Below, one piece after another: positions 42,460-55,674 of a stretch of DNA of 64,000 nt (position 1 is the first letter of the stretch; the number at the start of each line of letters is the position of its first letter). The stretch lies in the NCBI GenBank assembly GCA_013399695.1, contig VXAU01000760.1, forward strand, positions 2,829,602-2,893,601, given 5' to 3'. The notes below the pieces were generated by a model. The model was not told the origin of the DNA. It made no database searches and worked only from the letters and a program-made list of their open reading frames with translations. Origin of the DNA: Formicarius rufipectus (Eukaryota > Chordata > Aves > Passeriformes > Formicariidae). The position numbers were made by a program, and so were the translations under genes.

Positions 42460-45400
42460 AGTCTAAGTATTGCAGAGTACCTTGGACTCTATTGTAATCA
42501 AGTTCTGAATATTCATAGCAAGATCTCTAGAAACAACTGATGAATGAGTAATAATCCATCATTAGCATAAAAGATAATACCTAAATGTTACCTTTTAGTG
42601 TGACTAAATGCCTTTATGGAACATTGAGAATTTTTATGATGCTTAATATATGACTTGTATTATACTCATTCTGCTGGTTTGTATGTGAGGCAACAATGGG
42701 TTCCTTTAGGCTAAAATGATGATACTCCTGGAGATTTTGAATTGTCACACTGTTGTTTTCATGTGTTCAGAATGTACGCCCTGTTTCTCTGTATTTGGTT
42801 ACAGGGGTTTCATCAAAGAGTTTAATACGCAAAAAGATTAGATTGTAGGGTTTTTTTCCTTAGGTAAAAAAAAAAATAAAATCAAATTTTTAAGATATAC
42901 TCAAGGGTGGTACAATATGATGTATGAACAGACTGGATTTCTAAAATGTTTTGATGTCACTAGAAGAAGTTTTGTTATCACCTGTGCACTTCAAGGTAAC
43001 ATGTTTGTTTTGATAAAAGAATTTTCACAGTCATCTGGCTAGCATAGGCATGTTTATATAAAAACTATGGTCATACATTGATGAGGTTCTAAAGATGACT
43101 AGAACCAGATGAAAGTCAAAGTTCATTATCTGCAATATTGATTGACACAAGTATTAAACAAGCTTTGACACCAAATATGAAATTATTAGTGTTACTCTAA
43201 AATTAATTCCTAGAAAATATAGTGTCCGAAATCGTGCCTATCTCAGAGAGTCCTATGAAACTCTGATTCTGCTACTCTGGTTTTTTGTGGGCAAGGATTA
43301 TGTTTTTCTCTACATAGCAGTATGTTTCCAATTTTAGGTGAGATAGTCCATAGGATACAATATTTATGTTCTCTTTGGAAGGTCTTTGAAAACTCAAGTC
43401 CAAGAACACAGAAGTTTAACTGTTGTCACTGTTGTCCATATTGTACCCAAATATTTATATATGCAAGTCTCACACATTTGCACGGACTTGTGTTTGCAGG
43501 CTGATTGACTACAGCTTTTCCAGGAACTATGGAAAATATGGATGAAAACCCCATTGTTTCTCCATCAACTACTGTGGAATTTCTACAAAGGATTTGTCAC
43601 AAAATGTTCTCAGCTCAATTTTTTTATGACAATGCAGAATAATTCAGACTATAGTGTCTGTTGTCTGACCCTGTGGCTACTTAGATAAGTAATTTGCTAC
43701 ATTTTCTAGACAACCAGGGACAGTCTTACCCCTCATTTTGATTAAACATGTTTACTTTTTGCTAGTGATCCAGTTTACAGAAAACAAACAAACAAACCAG
43801 TTACTGATAGTAAATTTGCTTCTTATTCTGATCATCATAAAGCCAAAATATTGAATTCATCCTATTATAATAACTGCTCTAACATTAGATTGGTTTGAAT
43901 ATGAGTCTGACTTTTCTGCAAAAGGGGCAGAAGAAATTTGGTCATGAGCTTGAAAGACCTCTTTTCCTGCTGAAGCACAAATAGCATCAGTAACACCCAC
44001 ACCAGTTCTGTACACTTCTCCTGTAAATGCTCTTGCTTCTGTGTTAGTGGGAGTGTGAGAACCTTCTTTAAAGTTGCAGTGACACATACTAACTCTGTCT
44101 CATTGTGCAGCATCAGGATAACACCTTGGTTTGTTTGCTGCATCCCAGCCTGCTTTGGCTTTGCCTGTGAGAGCGCTCTCCAGCCTGAAGGCCTCATTCT
44201 CCTTAAGTTGACTTTGTTGCTGTGTTTCCACACTCTGTGTCCCTTCTTGTGCTTTAACATTCCGTTTTTCACTCTGGCTCCCTCTCATATGCATCCACTG
44301 AACACCTTCCACCCAATGCATTTCTCCTCCATGACAGATTTCTAGAAAGTTGTTTTTAAAAATGTGAGTTGTCTTTTCTTGAGTTTTCAGACTCTGGTAG
44401 GAACAGCAAACAAATGGAGCTGTGCCGCATACATCACACATTATAAGTGAGAAGTGAACTGAAAAGGGTAATTTAAAATAACATTTCAGTGTGGAAGGCA
44501 TATCTAATCTTGATCCTGAAAGGCTCTTTATTGAGAAAAAGCAGGAGCGTAATTAAGTGATGTGTTTTCAGTGCCCAATCTTACAGAAAAAGGAACTAAT
44601 ACACCAGTATAACTGGCCAATGTAACCAGCCTCTAGCAGTGTTTTTGATATGATCACTGCATGTCCACAGAAAAAGTTTACAGATCTGCTGCAGTACAAA
44701 CATAAATAAGGAACTACAAGTGAATTGCATTTTGAAAGTAAACTTTTTGTTAAAATTCTGCTTAGTAGTGTAGAGGACTACTTTATATAAATAAATGCAC
44801 ATAAAATATATGTAATATAATTTAATTTATGTATTCATAATTTACACAAGTATAATGAAAATGCAAGTTGTATGTACTTGCATGTACATACAAATATGCT
44901 CACAAATGCAAATTAACACTCAGAGTAGCATTTTAAAAATCGTATTTGTGGTTGTAATTTTGGTCCTGCCACAGTCAGAGGGAAATACACCTCTGACATG
45001 GGAAAATACTTGCAGGGGACCCATCTCTTGAACCCACTCAATTTGTTTAGTATTTTCTTTCCAAGTCTCATGTGGACAAAGATATCCTTCTTGCTGCTGC
45101 CTCCTAAGCCCATGCAATGGGATCAGCAATTCCTACAGGTGGGCTACTTGTAAGGAAATTTCCTCTGGAGAAAAGCAATTAAGGTAACTGTAAATGAGGT
45201 TGCAGTCCATCTGGTCTCTCTCATAAATCTAGTTTTCTGTCAGCTACACTGGTGACTCTTCATTGTAAACTTGAACTTTTGCTACTCTCATTAAGCAGAG
45301 TTAGGATTAAAGGGATTTGGGACTTTTGATGGTTTTGCATAGTGCTGATTTCCTTTTATTTCTCACTTTGGTGATTAATGTATTTAACCTGAACTTTGAA

Positions 45401-46339
45401 ATAGTGTCCACTGCAATAACCATGTCATGTCCTTCCTTATAGCCAGATCTTATTCCCAGATCCTTTTATCCATGCCTACTAAAGGAAGAAATACCATTAA
45501 TGAGCCCTACTTGGTGCTAGCGAGTATAAAGGGACTGACAGATGAGTTCTAGTGGGTTGAACTATGGGCAGTTTAAGATACTACTGCTCTGGGCTATCTC
45601 CTTGGCCTCCTGTCTGTGTGACAACCCAGCACTGACATAGCAGAATGCAGTATTTTAGGGATGTGACTGAGACACAGGTGCTGCTGCAGGGCAGGAGCTG
45701 TGGCAGAGCAGTGGGGCAGGCAGGTCTGGTGAGCAGCATCCTGCAGTGGAGTCTGTCAGAGCCCTGAGCAGTGAGTATGAGACTTGTGTGATGGCCCTTG
45801 CAACACGTTCCCTCTCAGTGAGAGCCAGTTGCCACAGTGGCCTGAAGTGCTGGGGTGTGGATCTGGGAACAGGGGAAGGGCAAACTGTGTGGCTGTGGCA
45901 GGACTGTGGCTGCTGCCTCCTGAGCTCCAGCCTCCAAGGCATCTTCCCACACCACAGGCTCCTCAACCAGATGCTCAACGGGAGCTGCACTGTGTCACTG
46001 TGCCCGAGAGGCCTGAGTGCTTATATGTTTTGCACCGTATGCTATTTAATTAATTTTCCTCTTCCCTACAGCCTGCACTGTGTTTTGAGTACAGCATTAG
46101 CCCCATGGAGAGCTGCAGTTAGTGTACACATTAGTTGTATAGGTATAATGCAAGCCAGTATTGAGCCACGTGTGTGCTTTCCTTCACATATCTTAGTCTG
46201 ATTCTTGGTCTCCATGCTGCCTTATCAATTATTTTTTTGTACACTGCCATGTATCTCTTGCAGCCTGTGAGGCTTGAGAGAGCATAACTTGAAACTTTGG
46301 GAGAAGGCATCTGGCAATGATGGAAGGAAAAGTCAAAGC

Positions 46340-46614
46340 CGGTGCCAGGAATCACGGGCCCTGTTTTCAATAGCGTGAGGTGCAGTTTGTTCTTAACTAT
46401 CGTACAGGATTCTGGAGAAATGCCCTGTGTGTCCAGATGGCACGGGGATGGATACGGTGCATTCAGCAGTGTTAGAGCCATGCAGTCCCAATAGAACCCT
46501 TTGCTCAGCCCTGCCTCCACGCTGCTGCAGGGATAGCAGGGGTGGAGGGCACTGCAGACCCGACTTTGCCCTGGGACTCTGCCCAGCAGTGCTTCTGTTC
46601 TGTGTTCAGCCACG
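46340..46614. promoter_or_regulatory. CpG-denser block in a GC-richer stretch
   Basis: Nine CpGs occur in 275 bp (46340, 46354, 46374, 46401, 46443, 46455, 46520, 46561, 46613) at the end of a GC-richer stretch that starts near 45650. It could be an enhancer, a minor internal promoter or simply a GC fluctuation. Open frames run on both strands here because stop codons are rarer in GC-richer DNA. No TATA box or other decisive promoter element was recognised. Confidence 0.25.
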
Positions 46615-48911
46615 CTGGTAGCTGAACCAGCTTTTTCCCTCCAACCTGCATTCTAGCAGGTAGGACATAAAAAAGATTTTGGTCTGTTCTCTAGCATTCA
46701 ATGGTTTAGGGATTTTCAAAGACTGCTTTTTGGGTTGTTTTTGTTGGTAGTTTTCCAATGCTTTGGAATTTGGGGCTTTTTCTGCTTTTGCTGAGGTTTT
46801 GGTTTGACCCTCCCTGCAGAGAGCTGGTTTTCACATGCAGCTCCTAGAACTGGGTTACTTTCCTGCATGTACCACCTCCTTCAGCTGTTCATCTCTTCAG
46901 TTCTGTTTTCTGGTCCCTCAGATAAGGGAGGGCAAGGGGAGAGGAAGGAATGAAAGCAGCAGTTCTTATAATAGCTTTCTGCACAGAGCAATGAACACAA
47001 TGTGATTTTGGAGGGATTTCTAAACAAGTTTTGAATCCACAGAGGGAATATGTTCTTACCCTCAAGGCACATATGCATACTCATTAACGTTAATGGAAGC
47101 TGCAAGCATTGAACAGAAAATAGACCATGCAGTGGTAAAAGACATGAAGCTCTAGTTACCCACTTGGGAATCACATAATGTCCAGGGCTTGGCACTTGGT
47201 ACTTTAGCTGTGTTCTGCTACTCTATCCTGTGTACTTAGTGCCTTTCTTTTTATTCATCTTAATTTAACCAAGTTCTTTTATATATTCCTCTTCTCTCTT
47301 TTCACGATAGGGTGTTGCTTGTTTGCTGAGAGACTCTGCACCTGTGTAAAAAAGCACAAAATTAAATGTGCAGCCTCCCTGCAGTACAGCTATTGCTCTG
47401 CTCTCAAGGGTGATGGAAGCTGTGATGTTCTTGATAACAGGAAAGCCTTAATAATGTGAGTTCAGGGAGTGTTGTGCTGATTTACCAGATTGACTACAAA
47501 TGCAACCACTCCAGGAGGAGCTGCCTGCTCTAAGCCAAGGACAGCAAGTCCTGATAAGTACTTGTGACTCCTGCTGTGAGCATGTGGGCTTTTCTTTACT
47601 CTGTACCCCAGTGTGCCACGGCTCATGAGAGTTTTATAAGCCTGGCCCAAACTGTGCTGGTGAATGCACATCACTCTGCCCTAGAATTAGCAAAACCATC
47701 TCAGACCTAAAAGCAGTGTTGGGGTAATGGAGACATGCTGTATAGGAGATTTTCTCAGGCTGAAGTCTGCTGACTGTGTAGGGTCACTGTAGCCCTTGGA
47801 CACACCAATAAGGCAAGAAAAGGTGAGCCACTTATTCATGCAGTCAGTTGGGATCTAGGAGAGAGTATTAGCATGGGTTTCACATCATATAAAAGTCACT
47901 GGGCTGCTTTAAGAGCCAGCTTGGCCAAGGAAGTACTTCAGATGTGCTCTTTGAGGTGTCTGAATCAATAACCTCTGCCAGAAAGAATGCAGGGAAGAGT
48001 CTCTGAAGAGCGCTATCATATGGGTGGTCTTGTTCACTGCATGGCTAATTTACAGTCTCAACAGACAGCCCCTATGTAACTGTAAGGTTATAGTGTCAAT
48101 AAATCCTTTCATTGTCAGCAGGTCACTGCAAGTCATCATATTTGTGACTCTATTTCATTTTTTATTTTGTTTATACCTCACGGAATCATAATACTGGACC
48201 TTCTCAGTATTCCCACCTGTGAGCTGAAATACTATGAAACACTAGATTCTTGCATTATTTTGCTTCACTGAATAGCTCTGAAGTCAAGGCTGGGAAAGCA
48301 GGAGAGGAAAAATCCAGGTTAATTCTTTTGCCTTGTTTTGACAGCACATCACAATTTGTTAAGTAAAATGAAATGCCTGTGAAACTACAAAAATAACAAT
48401 TTGGGAATACTCCTACTACAATTCTGGTTTGCATACTGTCTTTGGCATTGTCTGTTAAAGGCATTGTGGACAAATGAATAAGGGCTTGAGAGATCAGACC
48501 AAAATGCTGAAGCCTCTGTTTACTCTCAGAGCTGGTCTGTGATAATAGAGATGTCTGGCAAAACCCATTTGAAATTAAAGGGAAAAACACAAAGCAGCAG
48601 CACTTTGTGTTCTACAGCAAATACACTGGATTTCCAATTCTTTCTCTTACTTTATCTTTAACTGATCCACTCTTACTTAAACAACAAATTGAGGCAAATC
48701 CTTATGGAACGAAGCATGACTGAGCTCTCAAAGCATTTTGTGCCAAGATGTTTATGTGGGTTACACTCACATGGGCTTTACTGAGAGTGCACAGTGCTTA
48801 CAGAATCACATCCCAAGTGATTTAAGTCTAGCTCCAGGTGAGATCCTGTCATGGCTACCCTCTGTTTCATCAGTAATTTCTTTCTAATGACTGTTTGAAT
48901 TTAGCACTCCT

Positions 48912-49051
48912 CGTTGGTGCACTGGTTTGCTGCTTTCATCTCTTTCACTTGGCTTAATGTTGGCTGACATCAGGCAACGTACGCCTGACACGCTACAACT
49001 GTGTTTGGCACTTGGTGCTTTTCCGTCCGTCCATGTGCAAACAGTGCTGCG
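48912..49051. promoter_or_regulatory. Candidate regulatory element, small CpG cluster
   Basis: Seven CpGs occur in 140 bp (48912, 48978, 48982, 48991, 49024, 49028, 49050), including CAACGTACGCC and TTCCGTCCGTCC, in CpG-poor surroundings. I see no repeat or coding explanation for it. Confidence 0.25.
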
Positions 49052-52000
49052 TTGGGATAATGTGCACAGCAGTGACAGCTCAACAGAGCACAGCTTCCTT
49101 TTTGCAGAGCCATCAACTTGCCTGGAGGTCACAGTGTATCAGCCTGGGCTTTTCATAGATCCACAAGGGGAAAAGAATAAAACTAGGCACACACAATTTT
49201 GGTGCTAATTTTAGTGGTCTAGCTTCTGATGTATCAAACAAGAAACATGTACTCCAAAGTCCAGTGGGGTTCGCAGCTGGCCGCCAGTTCAGGATGAGGG
49301 GAAGCTTAGATGTGGGCAGTAAAAAGCTGGAGCATGATGTACTTGACATCAGCAAGAGGCATACCTTAATATTAATTCCCAATATAGTGGTATAAAATTT
49401 GCCATGGCTGCCATCATTTCACTGAGATAATCATAAATAATACTCTGCCTTCAAATTCAACCATCTTGCAATAACAGTTGAAGAATTCTAGCTCCCCTTA
49501 TGCTTAGTAGTGAAACAAAACCAGTACTGCAAGTACAGGACTCTGAGCATAAACATGCCTGGAAAAACAGCTCTGTGTTGGGATCAGTATAACCTTTGGG
49601 TTGTTGGCCCTGACAGTGCTTTGTGGGATGAAGGAGATTCCTAGAATTCTCCCTTCCATGCATGACTGCAAATGGAGCAATTTCTTGTTTCTTCTTGTGG
49701 AATATGAAAGGATGGCTTGGCTATAAACCTTGCCTTAGAGTTAGTGGGGGAATGTTAGAAGTCTCCTGAGTTGGGGAAGTTTCAGTGGGGTTAGGTTTTT
49801 GCTTATGACAATGGAGATCTTTAATTATCTGGATTTTGATGAATAAGATGATAAGTAACCTTTTGATTAAAAGAAAAAAATTAACAACCAAAAAAGCAAA
49901 CAAATTTGTGCCAAGCACAAATTTGAAGATATACTGCTAGTGAGAATGAAAAATCTTGATAATATGTTTAGCTTGCTTATTTTGTTAATTATGTGCATTT
50001 GCAGGCAAATACTTGAAAACTCAGTGTTCCATAGTTCTGGAATTGTTATTTTCTGTTAAAAGCAAAATAATTTTTACTGGTGTCGTGGCTAAATAACTGC
50101 AGTAACTAATTGCCATATGATCCCAGTTCTGAAAATGCATTCTTGCGTGTCAGTAAGTGTTATGCCAAATGATGACTTCTGTAAATAATACTAACCATCT
50201 TCTCCCAGGGGTGTAAGTGGAGGAACTGGCTCTTCACAGCTCTACCACTGGCACAGGTGACCTTGAGCATTTCACTTGGCTCTCAGTGTCACAGAGTTCC
50301 CCCTTTTAATACAGAGATAGTGACAAAGTCAGTGTTTAGTGGAGTAGCTTGGAATCAGCTTATGGTTGGAGTGTTTCTGCTCACGTTCAAAACTTGAGCT
50401 GATGGGACATGTGTCAGTGCTTTTGTGAGCATCACTCTAGAAAGAGGCCTTTGAGTGGAGAAGGGAATATTTGAAAAATACTACCCTTGCTAATGTGAAA
50501 TTCCACACATCTGGCAGGGTTTCATTTGTAAACTCAGGGCAGTCAATGTGGAAACCAAGACTACAAACAGCTACTCAGCATAGGAACTGCTCAAGTTCCC
50601 TTTCCCAGCCTCCTCTTTGTATCACTGATACTTCAGAGTGTGATTAAGGATGGCAGGATCTGAGCTGCCGTTATGGTCCAGCTCTGTGAAATGCTGAATG
50701 TTATGGGTTTACAGAACAGACGGTAGGTAACAACCCACCTCAGAGGTCAGGCTCTTCTGAGCCATGCTCTACCATAGACTGCCTCAGTGGTGTGGCTGAA
50801 TGCCTTCAAAGGGCTTTGCTTTTGAACAACAACAAAATAAAACAGTCTTTAAACAACAAGTTATAGCAGTAGCTTCTAGTTTCCTGTTTCTTTTTGTGGT
50901 TCATCTTCGCCTTTTCATCCTCCATCTTGCTTCTCAGGTGGAACAATGAGGTCAAGACCAGCACTTGAAATAGGAGATGGATCTCCTAAAACTTGTCTGG
51001 AACTGTTCACAACACTGACAAAATGGTGCTGTACCCTGCAGGTGTACACAATACACTGTACCAGGTGAATTTATGGTTATTAGGCTTGGCTGCATGACCC
51101 TTGTAGACCAATGCTATTACAGGTTCTACTAGTTTCACTACACCACTCTGCAAATAAATGCAGGAAGAAATTATAGATGTCAGGCTCACAGAAAAGCTCC
51201 AAGTGGGAGGCAGTTGATAATGTGTGGCTTGTCTGTAATTTTGTCAACACTTTATTTAGAGTTGAGGAGAGAGGAGTCAACCCTATGAAGATGGAAGTAA
51301 AATTAATAGCTGTGAGGCATTTTCCCTAAGCTGATTACCGTGAGTATTTCATACCATTCAGCCCCTGTCCATAGTGCTGTTACTGTTAAATCTCCAGACA
51401 CTACTGCTTGCCTATGAGCTGCTCTGACCGTGCTCTGTCCACTTCAGCGCTCATCACATGTACCCAAAAGATGCTCAGTGACAACATGCAGGAACTGCTT
51501 CTGCAGGGTCACCTTGTGTCCTTTTGGTAGAGGAAGAAGTGCCCCTGGAGATGAACTCTTGTTCATTGTGGCTCATTTGCTTTCTCAATGCTGCTGCTGT
51601 GGTGACTCATTTGACCCCGGCCATCAACCTTGTGCTGTGTTTTGAAATGAGAGCTCAGTGGCGGAAGGAAAGGCCTGCTGGATGTGTCAGCCAGTGGCAT
51701 CAAGAGCTCTTTATACAACAGACAAAAGGAAAGAATTGCAAAAATCCTTAGAAAACTTCTGGGAGAAATGGGGTTAGTGATAGCTGTTGGTTCTTTGTTG
51801 CTGGTGGGAGATGCCAAGGAAGCACATGAGCCTGTGTGGAGCTGCCGTGCCTGTGGAATAGGTGGACACAGTAAACCTCATGTTGAAGTCCCTATGAGCT
51901 CAGTATTCTGCACAATACCACCTAGATAGATCTGCTAGATTGATTTAATGAGCTGCAATTATTTTAGAAGCTAAGCAAACAGATTGTTACTTATATAAGC

Positions 52001-55000
52001 AAATAATGTATTTGACCTACTTATTGTAGCTGTAAGTAGAAGACAGGCATTGCTGTGGATCTGAAAAATGAAATGTCTCATATCTCTTGATAAATTATTC
52101 AAGTCTTTGCGTATAGGAACTGCCAGTGTTCGGGTCTGATTGTTTGTGAACCAAAACAATTAAATCAAGTAAACAAATGCAGACTATTTTTCTGGATAAA
52201 TACAGGAGGTGAGTTAAACTTACTGTTTCATGAAGCATTTGCTCTTACTCTAGCTTGATTTCTTTCTTTACCATTTCCCCAGTAAATAATCTTGGAGTTC
52301 ACTATTTGGGTGCATGTCCTGGTTTTTGAAATACCCCAGAGCTAGGAACTCTTGCAGAGATCTGTTTTGTTCAGTGTCTCCGTGAGCACTGGGTCAGAAA
52401 GCCTGCGTTCTGTACCTTCTCCAAGAAGTTCATGGAAGTTCAGCAAATGATTTCCCATGTCATTGCCCTCAGCTACAGTCGCTGGTAATCGATAGCAGTG
52501 TTGGTGCTGTGAAGCCAGGAGGTGCATTGACTGGACTCTGCCTTGGTTCACATGAGTACTGCCAGATGATACCACTGAGACCTTCAGTGCCCTTTGGTCA
52601 GTAGGTAACATGAATAAGCAACTCAGCCCTCAAAGGCTTGCTGGTATCATAGTGGTGTCCTCTAAATACACAGCTCATTTGATGTAGGTGTCTAAGGCAT
52701 GTGTTGATGGGACTTAGCTCTTTACAAGTACCCACAAGCATGCCTGTCTGAAGAGAAGGCAGATCTTTTCTTTTTACAGGCCAACAGAAATGCTGCTGCA
52801 CTTGCAGTCTTCCCATGGCACAGCCTGTAGAAACTCAGAGAAAATGCAGAGCCTAACCATCTTCTGTGTGATATTCAGAGAAAGCTACAGGGTAGCTGCA
52901 GAGAGGAAGAAGGGGCAGATGGTGCAGGGTGTCAGCTCCATGGGAACTGCACCAGAGCAGAGATGCTGGGCTGGGGAGATGCTGGGGGCTGATGTCACCC
53001 ATCGTTCTCCGTGTGAAACACAGTTTGTGGGGAGCTGTAAGAGCAGAGAAATAGTAGTTAGTCTGCAGTAAAACAGCAAACTGTTCAGGTTTCATCTTTG
53101 AGATGAGAGTCAAGATTCCATAAATGCTGCTATATAAACTGGATAGGCTCTGCTCATATTGCTGATCTGTTTTATTGTACTCTGCTGTGACCATACGTAA
53201 CTTCATTACTCCAGCTCTGTACATGTTCCTGCAGTAAAGCCACGAAATAACTAACACATACACTTTGTAAATTAATTTTTCTGCAAGCCTGATTCAGTAA
53301 TTCTGTTTGCACACTCTTCACTAATGATGCTTCTAATAGATAAATTCCCATGCCAATTGCCTTTCTTTATCTAGAATTCCATCAGAGTATATAGAGTTAC
53401 AGAAATTTTTATTGTCAGTTACTCTGGTTGCAAAATCTGTTTTGCATGTTGCAGACTGCAGGCTGATTGAAACAGAATGAGCCAGCACTTTGAAAATACT
53501 CCTTGCATGGGTGGGCAGCGTGAGGATCCTTGAGGATCCTTCCCCAGTAATGCTCCCAGAACTCCCTCCTCAGAGCCTCTTCCACTGGAACTGCCATAAC
53601 TTATGCCCATGTCATGTCATAGATCCTGGCCTCTTGTGTCTGGGCATTTTAGTTCAGGCATGGTTTTTTTAGATGGATACTCAGAGAGTAATCTAAAAGA
53701 AGTTACTGTGATATTTCTGTTTGCCTCCATTTGCACTCAGCTGATCAGTTTTGCTGTAAAAGGAGGATGATTCAAATTGACTGTTCTTTTCTTACTTGTC
53801 CAAAGTCTTACTTTTTCTGCCTTTGCAGGCTGTGCCGACTGGCAATAATTTTTAGCCTCAGTGAATAGTGCAGAACAGCTTGATTGCAAATAATTTTTAA
53901 TTAGTTCTCAAATACTCTTCTATTTTTTTCTTTACCTATTCAATTTTATCTGAAAATATCAGAGACATCAATTACTCATTCTTTAGAAGAACTGGGATGT
54001 GAAGTTCAAATGAGAGCACAATGCTGGGCATTCAGAAGAAGACTTGGTCATTTTGTAATTTCTTTTAAAGTTTTTGAAAACTTTTTCAAAGTAGGAAAAG
54101 CTAATAAGCAGGGTGTGTGAGGTGAATGCACAGAGAAGTTGAGGTCTATGGAGGAGAAAACCTGGAAGCCAGTCTGCTCTGGAATGTGGCAGTTTGGGGA
54201 GGGACTCTCTCCAGCATGATGATAACCCAAAGGTTTTGGCATATCCTGGTATCTCTTGGTCTGCCCTTGTCTTGATGCTGCAGAGCAAAGGGCTGGCAGC
54301 CCCTGCTGTGCTGGGAGGAGGCACTGGCAGCAGGGAGTTGATGCCCTGGGCTGGCTTCTGTGAATCCCAGACAGGTATGGCAACCTTGGCATACACAGCA
54401 TGTAAAGAGCCATGGTGCTGGGGCTGAGAGCTCAGTTTTGTGGCCCTCAGCTGGGTCTGGCAGCAGAGTATCTTCAGCCACTGCACTCTCAGCTCCAGTA
54501 GATGTGTTGTTAGAGTAATTCAGAACTGAATTTAACTGCAGTGCCCAATTCTGCTCTCCATTGTACTGATGATAAATTCTGGGATATCACTCCCAAAGCC
54601 ACTACCTTTGAATTAGAGCAGAAATCAATCATTTTAAAAGCCAAAAGAAGTTGTAGCTAAAATAGAGGGACCTGAATACTCTTGAGGAAGTCTCTTTAAT
54701 CATAGCCTTGAGACATACAAGCAGCACGTCAGTATTATTTTATGACAGTGACTTTTAGTCCTTGCATATTCAGTATAGTTTTGTCTTTAAATGCCCAAAT
54801 AATTTCCAGTAAGAGCTAATAGATTCAGGAGGGGAAGAAATATGTACTGCATGAAACCATCATGCTGAAACCACCTATTGCCTGTTTGAATTAATCAAAT
54901 GGTTCTTTTTTTCCTTCCATGTGCTTCCCCTCTTTTAGAACATCTTTTGGGAAAGGAAGAGGAAACCTGCAGGGAAAGGCCTTGTGTCTATGAGGACAAT

Positions 55001-55482
55001 GCTATTTTGAAAGCCAGGGTCTTTTTCATGACAGAGATACATTCTCTGATGTTACCTTAATCTAGTGAGGCTGTTTCTATTACCACTTGCTAAGATGCAG
55101 CTTTGTGTATATATTTTCTGGCTATTGGTGGTATGTGAACATTTGCCTTCAGATATTCCTTGGAGAAGAAAAGACGCATGTTCAGCACTTCACAGCTCAA
55201 ATAACTATGTTTAAATTTGCTTTTGTTTTCTACTGTTGCTTTCCAAGGATAGGAAGCTCTGTGAAAGTTTTGATATAAGCAAATAAATTAAAATTAAAAC
55301 CTTGTCTTAAAAAACCTTTGAGCCTTAAGTGGCAAAAGATAGATAATGAAAGGCAGCATTAAGGGGTAAAATGACGGGTGAGGCCCTGTGGCCTGTGACA
55401 AAGAAATGAATTAAACTCAGGTCTCCTGAGTGTTGATCTTTTGCACATTTCAGAAGACTATACCTTTTTAAATTCACTTTCA

Positions 55483-55568
55483 CTAAGAATATTCAAGCTT
55501 CATCTACAAAGATAATGAAATCCAACCCAATATAAGCACTGGTGAGCAAGTGCACTTAAGATCATGTG
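55483..55568 (-). mobile_element. Ancient, strongly decayed CR1 LINE 3' tail
   Basis: On the + strand the segment shows, in order, AAGAAT, AAAGATAATGAAATCCAACC, AAGCACTG, GCAAGTGCACTTAA and CATGT. These match in order and spacing the reverse complement of the CR1 end (AGATCATCAAGTCCAACC, AGCACTG, AAGTCCACCACTAA, CCATGT). The element therefore points antisense to NYAP2. The terminal octamer repeat is no longer clear. Divergence is much greater than in the 31.6 kb copy, suggesting greater age. Confidence 0.55.
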
Positions 55569-55628
55569 CGTCTTTGAACAAACAGTTCATTTCATTAAAG
55601 CCACTGGGGTTACTCAGAGTCTTGAACT

Positions 55629-55674
55629 TGCATATGCACATACACACACACATACATATATACACACACATATA
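55629..55674. repeat. 46-bp perfectly alternating purine/pyrimidine repeat
   Basis: The CA/TA microsatellite runs from TGCATATGCACATACACA to ACACACACATATA without a single break in pyrimidine/purine alternation. It lies about 60 bp from the decayed CR1 tail. Confidence 0.9.

Noticed and set aside
5532..52328. Shared 14-mer TGTCCTGGTTTTTG at 5532-5545 and 52315-52328, similar to the start of some avian retroviral LTRs
   Set aside because: The similarity stops after 14 bp at both places, and no LTR end, primer site or target duplication is seen.
53521..53540. Two tandem copies of TGAGGATCCT
   Set aside because: A two-copy 10-bp duplication is expected by chance or slippage and has no visible role.
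54194..54427. Short HDDNPK-like string on the + strand recalling the Tc1/mariner transposase DNDPKH box
   Set aside because: Only a handful of residues match, the flanking residues do not fit the family, and no terminal inverted repeats are visible.
53983..54486. 167-codon open frame on the minus strand
   Set aside because: All three minus frames and one plus frame are partly open here, composition is GC-richer than the surroundings, and no domain or family resemblance was recognised. A chance frame is the simplest reading.
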